DNA of 19,651 nucleotides. Source: GCA-002862325 sp036339295 (lineage in GTDB: Bacteria; Planctomycetota; Phycisphaerae; Phycisphaerales; SM1A02). Below, in pieces: positions 7,434 through 14,952 of this stretch. Position 1 is the stretch's first letter. Every line of letters starts with the position of its first letter. The DNA lies in assembly GCA_036339295.1 (NCBI GenBank), contig JAYZBK010000211.1, forward strand, positions 1 through 19,651. Reading direction: 5' to 3'. The translations under genes were made by a program, and so were the position numbers. Below the pieces are notes generated by a model. It was not told the DNA's origin. It saw only the letters and a program-made list of their open reading frames with translations, and did no database searches.

Positions 7434-8551
7434 AGGCGTGGCTCGAGGTCCTTCGAATCTCGAACCTCCCGACCGTCTGGACGAACCTGGTCGCCGGCAC
7501 CTGCGTCGCCGGCGCCTTCGCCGACGTCTCCCTCGAAGGCCCCATCGGCGGGTGGAAGCTGGCGGTCGTCCTCGTCGCGGGATCCATGCTCTACCTCGGT
7601 GGCATGGTCCTGAACGACGTCTTCGACCTCGACATCGACCGGCGGGAGCGACCGGAACGCCCCATTCCATCGGGCCGCGTCCCGGCGACCGTCGCCGCGA
7701 CGGTCGGCTGGGGTCTCGTCGTCGTCGGCGCGATCCTTCCCTGGTCGATCTCGATCGCGACGGGCGTGGTCGCCGTGGTCGTGGCCGGCCTGGTCCTTCT
7801 CTACGACCGGATCCATGCGGCCACCGCATGGAGCGTGGTCGTCATGGCCGGCTGCCGGGTGGGGCTCTACCTCATGGCCGGGGCGATGGTGATGTCCGAG
7901 GTCCAGCAGGACGCCTTCCGCATCACGCGTCCCGATCTCGAGGGTCCGCTGGTCGCCCTGCTGATCGCGATCCCCGTCTTCATCCACGTGGCGTCGTTCA
8001 GCCTCGTCGCCCGGTTCGAGGTGCCGACGAGCGAGGAGACCTGTCCCTCGTGCGGTCACCCCGTGCTCGGGGACCAGGCGACCTGTCCCGAATGCGGCGA
8101 GGCGAGCGACGTCGCGACGCGGCACGAGCGGGCGGAGGCCACGCTCGGTCGACGAAGGACATGGGGGGGCACCGGCACCCTGGCCCTCCTGCTCCCGTTC
8201 GCGGCCTGCTGCGGACTGGCCACGTTCGTGCTGGGCATCGGGAACAGCGGGGCCGAGCCGTCCGAGGTGTTCAGGGTCCTCGGGCTCTCCTTCGCCATCC
8301 TCGTGGTGCTCGGCATCTTCCTCCTGAACACCACGCGGGATCTCGCCCGGCGACCCCGGGCGGTCGGACGATTCGTGGTCCGGTCGATCGCCGCGATGTC
8401 GCTCTACGACACCGCGCTCGTCGGGATGATGATCCTCCGTGCCGTCGATGCGGCCCCGGCGCAGGTCGGCGCCGCGTTCTTCGCGACGATCGCCTGCCTG
8501 GCCTGCTTCGTCCTCGTCTGCTGGGCCCACCGGCGGATCCCGGGCACCTGA
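7430..8551 (+). CDS. eboC: UbiA-like prenyltransferase EboC with inserted zinc ribbon
   Basis: 373 residues, polytopic membrane protein of the UbiA superfamily. It opens with LEVLRISNLPTVWTN (5-19). The first Asp-rich motif is NDVFDLDID (62-70), followed by RRERPERPIPSG (71-82), which in UbiA enzymes binds the Mg-prenyl diphosphate. About nine helices are apparent (e.g. 43-60, 88-104, 108-124, 134-152, 173-194, 250-270, 282-299, 318-336, 345-364). A cytosol-size loop between the helices at 173-194 and 250-270 carries four cysteines, Cys205, Cys208, Cys219 and Cys222 (CPSCGH, then CPECGE), a rubredoxin-knuckle zinc ribbon not usual in UbiA proteins. The start is fixed by ATGA overlap with eboE. 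The acceptor and prenyl donor are unknown. Confidence 0.88.
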   Translation: MKAWLEVLRISNLPTVWTNLVAGTCVAGAFADVSLEGPIGGWKLAVVLVAGSMLYLGGMVLNDVFDLDIDRRERPERPIPSGRVPATVAATVGWGLVVVGAILPWSISIATGVVAVVVAGLVLLYDRIHAATAWSVVVMAGCRVGLYLMAGAMVMSEVQQDAFRITRPDLEGPLVALLIAIPVFIHVASFSLVARFEVPTSEETCPSCGHPVLGDQATCPECGEASDVATRHERAEATLGRRRTWGGTGTLALLLPFAACCGLATFVLGIGNSGAEPSEVFRVLGLSFAILVVLGIFLLNTTRDLARRPRAVGRFVVRSIAAMSLYDTALVGMMILRAVDAAPAQVGAAFFATIACLACFVLVCWAHRRIPGT

Positions 8552-8574
8552 CGCCGAGGCGTTACGATCCATCC

Positions 8575-9969
8575 ATGCCCCGTCGCATCGCGATCATCGA
8601 CATCGTCGGCCTCTCGCCGGCCCTGATCGGGCCGCACACGCCCACGATCGCCTCCTTCGCCCGCGAGCGAGGCGGCGTCCGGACCATGCGACCGACGCTC
8701 CCCGCGGTCACGACCAGCGTGCAGGCCTCGATGCTGACCGGGGTCGGACCGGATGAGCACGGCATCGTCGGCAACGGCTGGATGGACCCCGGCAGCCGCG
8801 AGGTCGCGTTGTGGAAGCAGTCGGACGGCCTCGTCGAGGCGGAGCGACTGTGGGACACCGCGCGACGTCGCGACGACTCGGTCACCTGCGCCAACATCTG
8901 CTGGTGGTACGCGATGCACACCAGCTGCGACGTGGTCGTCACGCCGAGACCGATCTACAAGGCCGACGGCCGCAAGCTCCCCGACTGCCTCACCCAGCCC
9001 GCCGACCTCCGCGACCGCCTGACCCGCGCCCTCGGACCGTTCCCGCTCTTCCGGTTCTGGGGACCGGCCGCGGACATCACGAGCACCCGCTGGATCGCCG
9101 ACGCCGCGATCAAGGTCGAACGCGAGACGTCCCCCACGATCACGCTCGTCTACCTCCCCCACCTCGACTACGGCCTGCAGAAGCTGGGGCCGGACCATCC
9201 CGACATCCCCCACCAGCTGCGCGAGGTCGACCACGAGGTCTCGCGACTCCTCGAGCACTTCCTCGGCCGCGGGGTCGAACCGATCCTCGTCAGCGAGTAC
9301 GGGATCGTGCCGGTGACCGATGCCGTCGCCCCCAATCGCGTGCTCCGCGAGCTCGATCTCCTCTACTGGCGCGAGGAGCAGGGACGCGAGATGGTCGACC
9401 CCGGGACCTGCGGCGCCTTCGCGGTCGCCGATCACCAGGTCGCCCACGTGCGTCTCGGGCGCGAAGGGCTCGCCCGCCGCGACGAGATCGCCGCCCGGTT
9501 CGCCGAGACCCCCGGCGTCACCGAGGTGCTGCACGGGGACGGCCGCGCCGCCGCGGGCCTCGACCATCCCCGTGCCGGCGACCTCGTCCTGGTCTCCGAT
9601 CGGGACCGGTGGTTCTGCCACGACTGGTGGCACGACGACGCGAAGGCCCCCGACTGGCAGCGCACCGTCGACATCCATCGCAAGCCCGGGTACGACCCGC
9701 GGGAACTCTTCGTCGATCCGAAGTTCCGCTTCCCGAAGCTCGCGATCGGATCGCGGCTCGTCCGCCGCAAGCTGGGGTTCCGGACCCTGCTCGACGTGAT
9801 CCCGACCGACACCTCGCTGGTGCGGGGCTCGCACGGTCGCGTCGACCAGGGCCTCGGCTGGGACGCCATGCTCGTCGCGGACGCCGCCGCCGCGATCGAC
9901 GACGACGAGGACGGTCGCGTGCCGTGCACCGCGGTCCGCGACCTCGCCCTCGGCACGATGTTCGGTTGA
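8575..9969 (+). CDS. eboF: Alkaline phosphatase-superfamily protein EboF
   Basis: 464 residues, last gene of the cluster, 23 bases after eboC. The fold resembles nucleotide pyrophosphatase/phosphodiesterase (NPP). Asp9 begins metal site 2 (IIDIVGLS). Thr46 in PTLPAVTTSVQAS is the likely nucleophile. Asp198 (PHLDYGLQKLGP) and His368 (DIHRKPGY) match site-1 ligands. Three usual ligands differ: the site-1 histidine is Gln202, and the Asp-His pair of the NPP DHG motif is Glu241-Tyr242 (SEYG). It may therefore bind one metal, or bind differently. NPP-like enzymes cleave phosphodiester or pyrophosphate bonds, which would suit a prenyl-diphosphate or nucleotide-activated intermediate, but this is inference. 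No signal peptide is seen. It ends just before a strong terminator. Confidence 0.83.
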   Translation: MPRRIAIIDIVGLSPALIGPHTPTIASFARERGGVRTMRPTLPAVTTSVQASMLTGVGPDEHGIVGNGWMDPGSREVALWKQSDGLVEAERLWDTARRRDDSVTCANICWWYAMHTSCDVVVTPRPIYKADGRKLPDCLTQPADLRDRLTRALGPFPLFRFWGPAADITSTRWIADAAIKVERETSPTITLVYLPHLDYGLQKLGPDHPDIPHQLREVDHEVSRLLEHFLGRGVEPILVSEYGIVPVTDAVAPNRVLRELDLLYWREEQGREMVDPGTCGAFAVADHQVAHVRLGREGLARRDEIAARFAETPGVTEVLHGDGRAAAGLDHPRAGDLVLVSDRDRWFCHDWWHDDAKAPDWQRTVDIHRKPGYDPRELFVDPKFRFPKLAIGSRLVRRKLGFRTLLDVIPTDTSLVRGSHGRVDQGLGWDAMLVADAAAAIDDDEDGRVPCTAVRDLALGTMFG

Positions 9970-9983
9970 CGCCTCGATGAACG

Positions 9984-10020
9984 AGACGCCCCCGTCCGAC
10001 GAGGTCGGACGGGGGCGTCT
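9984..10020. terminator. 17-bp perfect bidirectional hairpin terminator
   Basis: AGACGCCCCCGTCCGAC (9984-10000) and its exact reverse complement (10004-10020) flank a 3-base loop GAG. It lies between the convergent ends of eboF (plus) and the thioredoxin-like gene (minus), so it can serve both transcripts. Tails are only weakly T-rich. Confidence 0.85.
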
Positions 10021-10049
10021 TCGAATCGTCGAACGATCGACGCGGGGTC

Positions 10050-10691
10050 TCAGCCCTTCTGGCCCTTCTTCTCCGCGTCGGTGCGCATCTTCTTGAAGCT
10101 GGCGAGCACGGGCTGCGGCCCGATGTAGCTGTTCCGATTCTCGGGCGAGTATCGACCGTCGGTCTCGTAGGAGCCCTTCACGGCGTTGCCCTGGTCGTCG
10201 AGGACGACCAGGTTCGGGATGCCGCGGCCGGCGTACGCCTGCTTGATCGCGGCGACGCCGGGTGCTCCGAAGGGCACCGCGAAGAAGGGCATCTTCGCCT
10301 TCTTCATGTAGTCGTCCTGGGCCTTCGCGTTGCGATCCGAGCCGACCATGATGATGACGAAGTCCTTCGCGTCCTTCGTCTCGTTGGCGAACTTCACCAG
10401 GTCGGGCGTGAAGCGGCGGCACGGACCGCACCAGCTGGCCGTGAAGTAGATGACGACGTTCTTGCGGCCTTCGAGGACCTTGGCGGTCTCGTGCTTCTTG
10501 CCGTCGACGTCGACGAGGGTGTCGCCGATCATCCCGGCGATCTTCGCGTTGGCGGCGGTCTTGGCGTCCTTCTTCGGGGCGGCCGCGGCGGGACGCGCCT
10601 GGTCGGAACCGAGCTTGGGCGCCTGGGCCGAGATGGTCCCGGAAAGACCGAGGATCGCCGACACGGCGACGGTGGTGATCAGTGTTCGCAT
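10050..10691 (-). CDS. Secreted thioredoxin/nucleoredoxin-like protein
   Basis: 213 residues. A signal peptide (1-24, ending TISAQA) exports it to the periplasm. A short Ala/Lys-rich linker leads to a thioredoxin fold (about 55-180) with the active site ASWCGPCRRFTP (Cys88, Cys91) and a later GIPNLVVLD, whose proline is the cis-Pro of the fold. The CRRFTP wording and the insert IMVGSDRNAKAQDDYMKKAK are typical of nucleoredoxin/tryparedoxin-like proteins rather than TlpA or ResA. It probably reduces disulfides in exported proteins or cytochromes; the partner is unknown. The ATG at 10691 is preceded by GGAG at a good distance; longer frames upstream are not needed. It lies downstream of the dus gene on the same strand with a 127-base gap that contains an inverted repeat. 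Confidence 0.9.
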   Translation of the reverse strand: MRTLITTVAVSAILGLSGTISAQAPKLGSDQARPAAAAPKKDAKTAANAKIAGMIGDTLVDVDGKKHETAKVLEGRKNVVIYFTASWCGPCRRFTPDLVKFANETKDAKDFVIIMVGSDRNAKAQDDYMKKAKMPFFAVPFGAPGVAAIKQAYAGRGIPNLVVLDDQGNAVKGSYETDGRYSPENRNSYIGPQPVLASFKKMRTDAEKKGQKG

Positions 10692-10740
10692 GCGAGGGTC
10701 TCCGTTGAAGAACCCGCACGGTATTCGCTCCTTGGCCGTT

Positions 10741-10797
10741 CCCGGAGGATGTCGGTCCGAATCACGGCAAAAGGCGACGACTTGGCGATCCTCCGGG
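10741..10797 (-). repeat. 10-bp inverted repeat between dus and the thioredoxin-like gene
   Basis: CCCGGAGGAT (10741-10750) and its exact reverse complement ATCCTCCGGG (10788-10797) are 37 bases apart. It sits between the end of dus and the start of the thioredoxin-like gene. It could be a long-loop terminator for dus, part of the leader of the next gene, or a binding site; the sequence does not decide. Confidence 0.45.
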
Positions 10798-10818
10798 TCG
10801 ATGCCCCCGCGAACGCGA

Positions 10819-11931
10819 TCAGGCGGGCTGGCCGACTCGATCGATCGCATCCGGCCCCGCGATGCCGCGGGGAGCCCGGACGAGATCGCGCACCGAATCC
10901 TCCGACGCCCATTCGATCCAGCGGTCGAGCGCCGCGGTCATCGTCTCGAGATCGGGAGCCGTGCGGATCGCCTCCTTGAGGGGCTTCACGTGCCCCATCG
11001 ACTTGCCGTACCAGCTGATCCGCTGCCGCATGAGCTCGGCGGCGACCCGCGGCTCCTGGTGGATGCCGGCGAGTTCGACGTGTCGCCGCACCGCCCGGAA
11101 CTTCTCGGCGAGGGTCGGTTCGGCCGCCCGCTGCTCGAGCACCTCCCGATCGGTGCCGTCGGGATCCCCGAAGGCGAGTCGCACCGCGGCGTCGGCCCGT
11201 CGGAACAGCCAGGGCGTCCGGATCGCGGCGCGGGCGATCATCACCGCCGCGCAGCCGGTCGTCTCCATCATGCGCACGGCGTCCTCGGGCTCGACCACGT
11301 CGCCGTTGCCGACCACCGGGATCGAATCCACGGCGGCCACGACCTCGCCGATCCCGTTCCAGTCCGCGCATCCCTTGAATCGCTGGACGGTCGTCCGACC
11401 ATGCACCGTGACCAGGGAGACCCCGGCCTGTTCGAGATCGCGGGCGAGTCGAGGACCGACGATCGAGTCCCGGTCCCACCCGAGCCGGATCTTCGCGGTG
11501 ACGGGAACGCGTCCCCCGCCGTGTCGCTCCACCACCTCGACGATCCGTTCCACGAGGTCGACCGTCGATGGACAGTCGCGAAGGAGCAGCGACCCGCCGT
11601 TCTTCTTGGCGACCTTATCGACCGGGCACCCCATGTTGATGTCGACGATCTCCGCGCCGTGGTCGATCGCCCAGGCGGCGGCCTCGGGCAGCGGATCGGT
11701 CGGTGAACCGTAGAGCTGCATCCCGAACGGGCGGTCCTCCGGGGAGGTGGCCGCGAGGATCATCGAACGACCGGTTCCGGCGAGCACGGCCCGACTGTTC
11801 AGGAGGTCGGTGTAGGCACAGCCCACGCCCCCGAGTTCGCGACAGAGGAGTCGGAACGCGAGATCGGTGTGCCCGGCGATCGGAGCCAGGAGCACGCGGG
11901 TCGGAAGGGTGACGGGACCGATCTGGAGCAT
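10819..11931 (-). CDS. dus: tRNA-dihydrouridine synthase
   Basis: 370 residues, FMN-dependent TIM-barrel enzyme that reduces uridine to dihydrouridine in tRNA. Typical blocks are LLAPIAGHTDLAFRLLCREL (14-33), FGMQLYGS (69-76), and VDINMGCPVDKVAKKNGG (96-113) with catalytic Cys102. Then come VTAKIRLGWD (144-153, FMN-phosphate Lys147), VTVHGRTTVQ, VVGNGDV and AAVMIARAAI. The C-terminal helical tRNA-binding domain begins near residue 265. DusA, DusB and DusC cannot be told apart safely; the NMGCP wording is most like DusB or Dus3-like bacterial enzymes. The ATG at 11931 is chosen because GAGGA lies just upstream and the family N-terminus starts there. It is divergent from the MOSC gene with 51 bases between starts. 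Confidence 0.93.
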   Translation of the reverse strand: MLQIGPVTLPTRVLLAPIAGHTDLAFRLLCRELGGVGCAYTDLLNSRAVLAGTGRSMILAATSPEDRPFGMQLYGSPTDPLPEAAAWAIDHGAEIVDINMGCPVDKVAKKNGGSLLLRDCPSTVDLVERIVEVVERHGGGRVPVTAKIRLGWDRDSIVGPRLARDLEQAGVSLVTVHGRTTVQRFKGCADWNGIGEVVAAVDSIPVVGNGDVVEPEDAVRMMETTGCAAVMIARAAIRTPWLFRRADAAVRLAFGDPDGTDREVLEQRAAEPTLAEKFRAVRRHVELAGIHQEPRVAAELMRQRISWYGKSMGHVKPLKEAIRTAPDLETMTAALDRWIEWASEDSVRDLVRAPRGIAGPDAIDRVGQPA

Positions 11932-11982
11932 GGTTCCTCGGACGAGAAGGGTCGAGCCGTCCTCGAGGGTACGGTGTCCGGC

Positions 11983-12915
11983 ATGGTCGACGCCAACCGC
12001 GAATCGGGATTCGATCGGAACCCGGAGATCGACCCGGCAGGTCGCGGTCTCGTCCACTCGATCGGCATCCATCCGATCAAGAGCCTGGCCGGACTCCATC
12101 CCCAGCGATGGTCGTTCGGGCCCGATGGTCCGCTCCTCGATCGTCGCTGGATGCTCGTCGACGAGAACCACCGCTTCCTCTCCCTGCGGGAGCTCCCCGG
12201 CCTGGCCGCGTTCCACCCCTCCCTCCCCGACGAGCCGTCCGGCGGCCTGCCCTCCTTCATCGAGGTCCGGCACGAGGACGAGTCCATCCGCATCCACCCG
12301 GCAGAGTCCGAGTCGGGTGGGACCGCCCGGCTCTGGAAGGCCGACCGCATCGTGGTCGACGAGGGCGACGAGGCCGCCGAGTGGTTCTCTCGTCGAGTGG
12401 ATCGCACCGTCCGGCTGGTCCGGCACCTTCCCGATCTCGATCCATGGACCCAGCCCGAACCCGAGGCCGACGGGGCGACCACCGGTCTCGCCGATGGCTA
12501 CCCGGTGCTGGTGCTTGCCGGCTCCACCATGCGCGATGCGGTGGGTGACCGATGGTCCCGTCGTCGATTCCGGGCCAACATCGTGGTGGAAGGTGTCGCC
12601 GCCGGTGCCGAGGACCTCTGGGCGAGCATCAGGATCGGCGAGGTCCACCTGGATCTCGTGAAGCCGTGCGTCCGGTGCGTCGCGACCACGGTCGATCCGG
12701 ACGAGGCCGCACGAACCGGGACCGAGCCGCTCGCCACGCTCGCCCGGACGAGGACGTGGAATGGAAAGCCGGTCCTCGGCTGGAACGCGATCGTCCGTCG
12801 CCCCGGAGTCGTTCGCTGCGGCGACGCCGTCGAGGTCGTGACGGCTCGCGACCGATCGCCGATCGACCAGGCGCCGAACGCGGCCGGCCGAGTCCCTCGT
12901 CGAACCGACCCTTGA
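11983..12915 (+). CDS. MOSC-domain protein with N-terminal beta-barrel (YcbX/MARC type)
   Basis: 310 residues. The N-terminal MOSC_N beta-barrel is seen as IGIHPIKSLAGLH (27-39) followed by DRRWMLVDENHRFLSLRELP (53-72). The C-terminal MOSC domain has the substrate-side blocks RFRANIVVEG (195-204), LDLVKPCVRC (223-232), and GWNAIVRRPG near the end. Cys229 or Cys232 would coordinate molybdenum cofactor, as in YcbX and mARC, which reduce N-hydroxylated compounds. No 2Fe-2S ferredoxin domain is fused, so an outside electron donor would be needed. The ATG at 11983 is the most likely start. The first 20 residues are not conserved-looking, and a GTG within LVHSIGIHPIKS is an alternative. Confidence 0.88.
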   Translation: MVDANRESGFDRNPEIDPAGRGLVHSIGIHPIKSLAGLHPQRWSFGPDGPLLDRRWMLVDENHRFLSLRELPGLAAFHPSLPDEPSGGLPSFIEVRHEDESIRIHPAESESGGTARLWKADRIVVDEGDEAAEWFSRRVDRTVRLVRHLPDLDPWTQPEPEADGATTGLADGYPVLVLAGSTMRDAVGDRWSRRRFRANIVVEGVAAGAEDLWASIRIGEVHLDLVKPCVRCVATTVDPDEAARTGTEPLATLARTRTWNGKPVLGWNAIVRRPGVVRCGDAVEVVTARDRSPIDQAPNAAGRVPRRTDP

Positions 12916-13231
12916 CGTCCGATTCCGGCCCTCCCGGGTGCCGCAAGGCCGATTCCATGGGTCGTATCGGAATTCTCCGGCTTGTCCGGGAATTGATTCG
13001 ACAGGCTTTCCGACGGGGCTATGTTTCCCATGAAAAGGGCTCCTCCTCGGAGGAGAGGCCGGTGAGGTGAGGACCTCGCGGGTCGACAGGGAAAAGGTGA
13101 GACTCGTCGCAAGTGTGCTCGGTGGCCGGATTCCCGGCGTTGCCGCACCTCCGTCCCGGACGGAAGTCGCTGCGTGGCCGCAAGGCCGACACCGTTGGAC
13201 ATGACGAGTCGCGAGGGAAAGGGAACCTCTC
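12916..13231. other. 316-base gene-free region with several small hairpins
   Basis: No believable gene lies here. Short perfect stems are lined up: CTCCTC/GAGGAG with a 4-base loop (13040-13055), GAGGT/ACCTC with a GAGG loop (13064-13077), GCCGG/CCGGC with an ATTC loop (13125-13138), TCCGTC/GACGGA (13150-13164), and GGCC-GCAA-GGCC with a GNRA tetraloop (13176-13187). The 13-mer GCCGCAAGGCCGA occurs twice, at 12940-12952 and 13177-13189. The region is probably the promoter and structured 5' leader of the next gene, though small stems are common by chance at this GC content. Confidence 0.4.
12998..13025 (+). promoter_or_regulatory. Possible sigma-70-type promoter
   Basis: TCGACA (12998-13003) and TATGTT (13020-13025) are separated by 16 bases. 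This stretch is AT-rich for the window, upstream of the hairpin-rich leader and the first PEP-CTERM-like gene. The match is weak and made by eye. Confidence 0.22.
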
Positions 13232-13990
13232 GTGACAACTCTCGGCACACGGCTCGTCGCTTCGACGGCACTTTCGATCGGTCTCGCCGCCGGCACCGCC
13301 TTCGGACAGGACCTTCCCGGCGGCATGGTCGGCCTGCAGACCCAGGGCCAGTCGTTCAACTGGGTGGCCGGCCAGGACGGCAACCTCGAGTGGACCGAGG
13401 ACGGCTACGCGTTCTCGGGCAACGACTCCGGTTCGGGCTGGATCGTCCAGTGGGACATCCTCGCGAGCGGTGCCTCGACCGAGTTCATCACGGCCTCCTT
13501 CACGATCATCAACACCGGGGCCTCGGCCGCCGCGTTCGAGATCAGCGCCATGGACATGATCCTCGGCGACTACTCGACCGGATCCCTCGTGGGCGGCTCG
13601 GTCGCCGGCTCCTACACCGACTTCAATGGAAACGGGGTCACCGTCGGTTCGATCGACGGCGGCTCGATCTACTCCGCGATCGTCGATTCGGACACCATCG
13701 ATCCGCTCGATGGAACGGTCGTCGGCACGCTGCTCACGGCCACCAGCGGTTCGGCGTCGAGCTTCCTGAGCGGGACCTTCGCCAGCGAGTCGTTCGGAGG
13801 CGTCCCCGCGATCCCGGGTGCCTCGGGTCCGCCGGTGTTCGAGAACATCGGCATGAACCTCGCCTTCGAGCTCTCCGCCGGCGATTCGGCGACCTTCACC
13901 GCCAGCATGGCCATCGCGACGCCGGCTCCCGGTGCCATGGCCCTCCTCGCGATCACCGGCATCCACGGCCGTCGACGACGGACCGAATGA
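13232..13990 (+). CDS. Secreted PEP-CTERM-like sorting-signal protein (copy 1)
   Basis: 252 residues. It starts at GTG (13232), the only start that gives a clean signal peptide: basic at residue 7, hydrophobic 8-22, cleavage near AFGQ at 23-26. A purine-rich stretch (AGGGAAAGGGAA) precedes it. The mature part is Gly/Ser/Thr/Asp-rich and predicted all-beta, with NWVAGQDGNLEW, GWIVQWDILA and SFTIINTGASAAAFEIS. It ends in a sorting tail: TPAPGAMALLAIT followed by GRRRRTE. In planctomycetes such tails (PAPG, hydrophobic, Arg cluster) replace the classic PEP and are thought to be processed by an exosortase-like system at the membrane. Function of the beta domain is unknown. It is followed by a distant tandem paralogue. 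Confidence 0.85.
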   Translation: MTTLGTRLVASTALSIGLAAGTAFGQDLPGGMVGLQTQGQSFNWVAGQDGNLEWTEDGYAFSGNDSGSGWIVQWDILASGASTEFITASFTIINTGASAAAFEISAMDMILGDYSTGSLVGGSVAGSYTDFNGNGVTVGSIDGGSIYSAIVDSDTIDPLDGTVVGTLLTATSGSASSFLSGTFASESFGGVPAIPGASGPPVFENIGMNLAFELSAGDSATFTASMAIATPAPGAMALLAITGIHGRRRRTE

Positions 13991-13998
13991 TCAGGACG

Positions 13999-14029
13999 AC
14001 CGGCGCCACCCGAACCGACGGGAGCCGGT
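13999..14029 (+). terminator. Imperfect hairpin after the first PEP-CTERM-like gene
   Basis: ACCGGC (13999-14004) pairs with GCCGGT (14024-14029), and inside it CCCG (14009-14012) pairs with CGGG (14019-14022), leaving a small asymmetric internal loop. It starts 8 bases after the stop. No T-tract, so a moderate call. Confidence 0.4.
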
Positions 14030-14155
14030 AACCAGGAACTTCGCCGCGTCCCGATGGCCACCTGGGCCGGACGAGGCACCTTGGAAGGAACCGCCGAGGG
14101 GACAGGCGGATCGCGGGCCGGATTCGAGGCTCGCGAAACAAAGGGATTGGGAACG

Positions 14156-14887
14156 ATGATGACTCCGAACATTCAGACCATCTGCAGCATCGCCGTCGGA
14201 ACCACGATGATCGGTCTCTCGACCGCCCACGCAGGCGACACGGCGCCCGTCCTCGCGGTGGACTGGATCGTCGACGGCGTGGCCGATGCCGGCTCCCTCA
14301 CGGGAAGCGGTCTCGGAGCCGGCGTCTACGAGTACGCGAACTCGACCATCGGCGACGGATTCGAGATCAACTGGTCCTTCCTCGTGACCGACAACGGTGC
14401 CTCGGGCGGGTTCGAGATCCTGTCCTCCGCCCTGGCGTTCACCAACACCAGCGACGCGGCTTCGGTCTTCGAGATCGGCGTCCTGCTTCCCGTCGGCCTC
14501 GCCCCCGGCACCGCGTTCTACGGCGGCAGCCTCGGCGGGTCGCTGACCGGCGACGTCGACGGCGGCTTCCTCGCCACGTCGAACGACTCGGCGCTCTTCG
14601 CGGCGCTCGTCGATGGCGAGACCATCGCCACCCTCTACGACTCCCCCTTCGACCTCGTCACCGCGCCCTTCGAATCGGCCGACCTGGCCGCGCAGGCGTT
14701 CGGTGAACCGATTCCCGGCCTCGAGCACGCGGCGGCCCAGGAGTCGATGTCGATCGAGCTCGACTTCGTCCTCGGTGCGGGCGACCAGTTCACCGTCTCG
14801 AGCAGCTACGTGGCCCAGGTCCCGGCACCCGGCGTCCTCGCCCTGCTCGGAATCGGAGGACTCGCCTCGCGGCGTCGCCGCGCCTGA
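14156..14887 (+). CDS. Secreted PEP-CTERM-like sorting-signal protein (copy 2)
   Basis: 243 residues. Two adjacent ATGs (14156 and 14159) follow a purine-rich AAAGGGATTGGGAA, so the start is good to one codon. Signal peptide about 1-26, ending STAHA. The body is an all-beta Gly/Ser-rich domain: DGFEINWSFLVTDNG, FEILSSALAFTNTSDAASVF, and SMSIELDFVLGAGDQFTVSS before the tail. The tail is VPAPGVLALLGIGGLASRRRRA, the PAPG-hydrophobic-RRRR form of PEP-CTERM. Several blocks align with the preceding gene: GGSLGGSLTGD with GGSVAGSYTD, LVDGETI with IVDSDTI, and FVLGAGDQFTV with FELSAGDSATF. This supports an old tandem duplication. Ligand or role at the cell surface unknown. Confidence 0.87.
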   Translation: MMTPNIQTICSIAVGTTMIGLSTAHAGDTAPVLAVDWIVDGVADAGSLTGSGLGAGVYEYANSTIGDGFEINWSFLVTDNGASGGFEILSSALAFTNTSDAASVFEIGVLLPVGLAPGTAFYGGSLGGSLTGDVDGGFLATSNDSALFAALVDGETIATLYDSPFDLVTAPFESADLAAQAFGEPIPGLEHAAAQESMSIELDFVLGAGDQFTVSSSYVAQVPAPGVLALLGIGGLASRRRRA

Positions 14888-14909
14888 CCGAACGACCCAC
14901 GGTCGTCGG
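14888..14909 (+). terminator. Hairpin immediately after the second PEP-CTERM-like gene
   Basis: CCGA-A-CGACC (14888-14897) pairs with GGTCGTCGG (14901-14909) around a CAC loop with one bulged A, beginning directly after the stop codon. No T-tract follows. Confidence 0.5.
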
Positions 14910-14952
14910 GTGCCTGGTGCAGCCGATCGGACCGACAGCGAAACCCAAACAC

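Noticed and set aside
13019..13966. Minus-strand open frame of 315 codons over the first PEP-CTERM-like gene
   Set aside because: Low-complexity Arg/Gly/Glu translation. The plus strand has a signal peptide and a sorting tail in a single frame.
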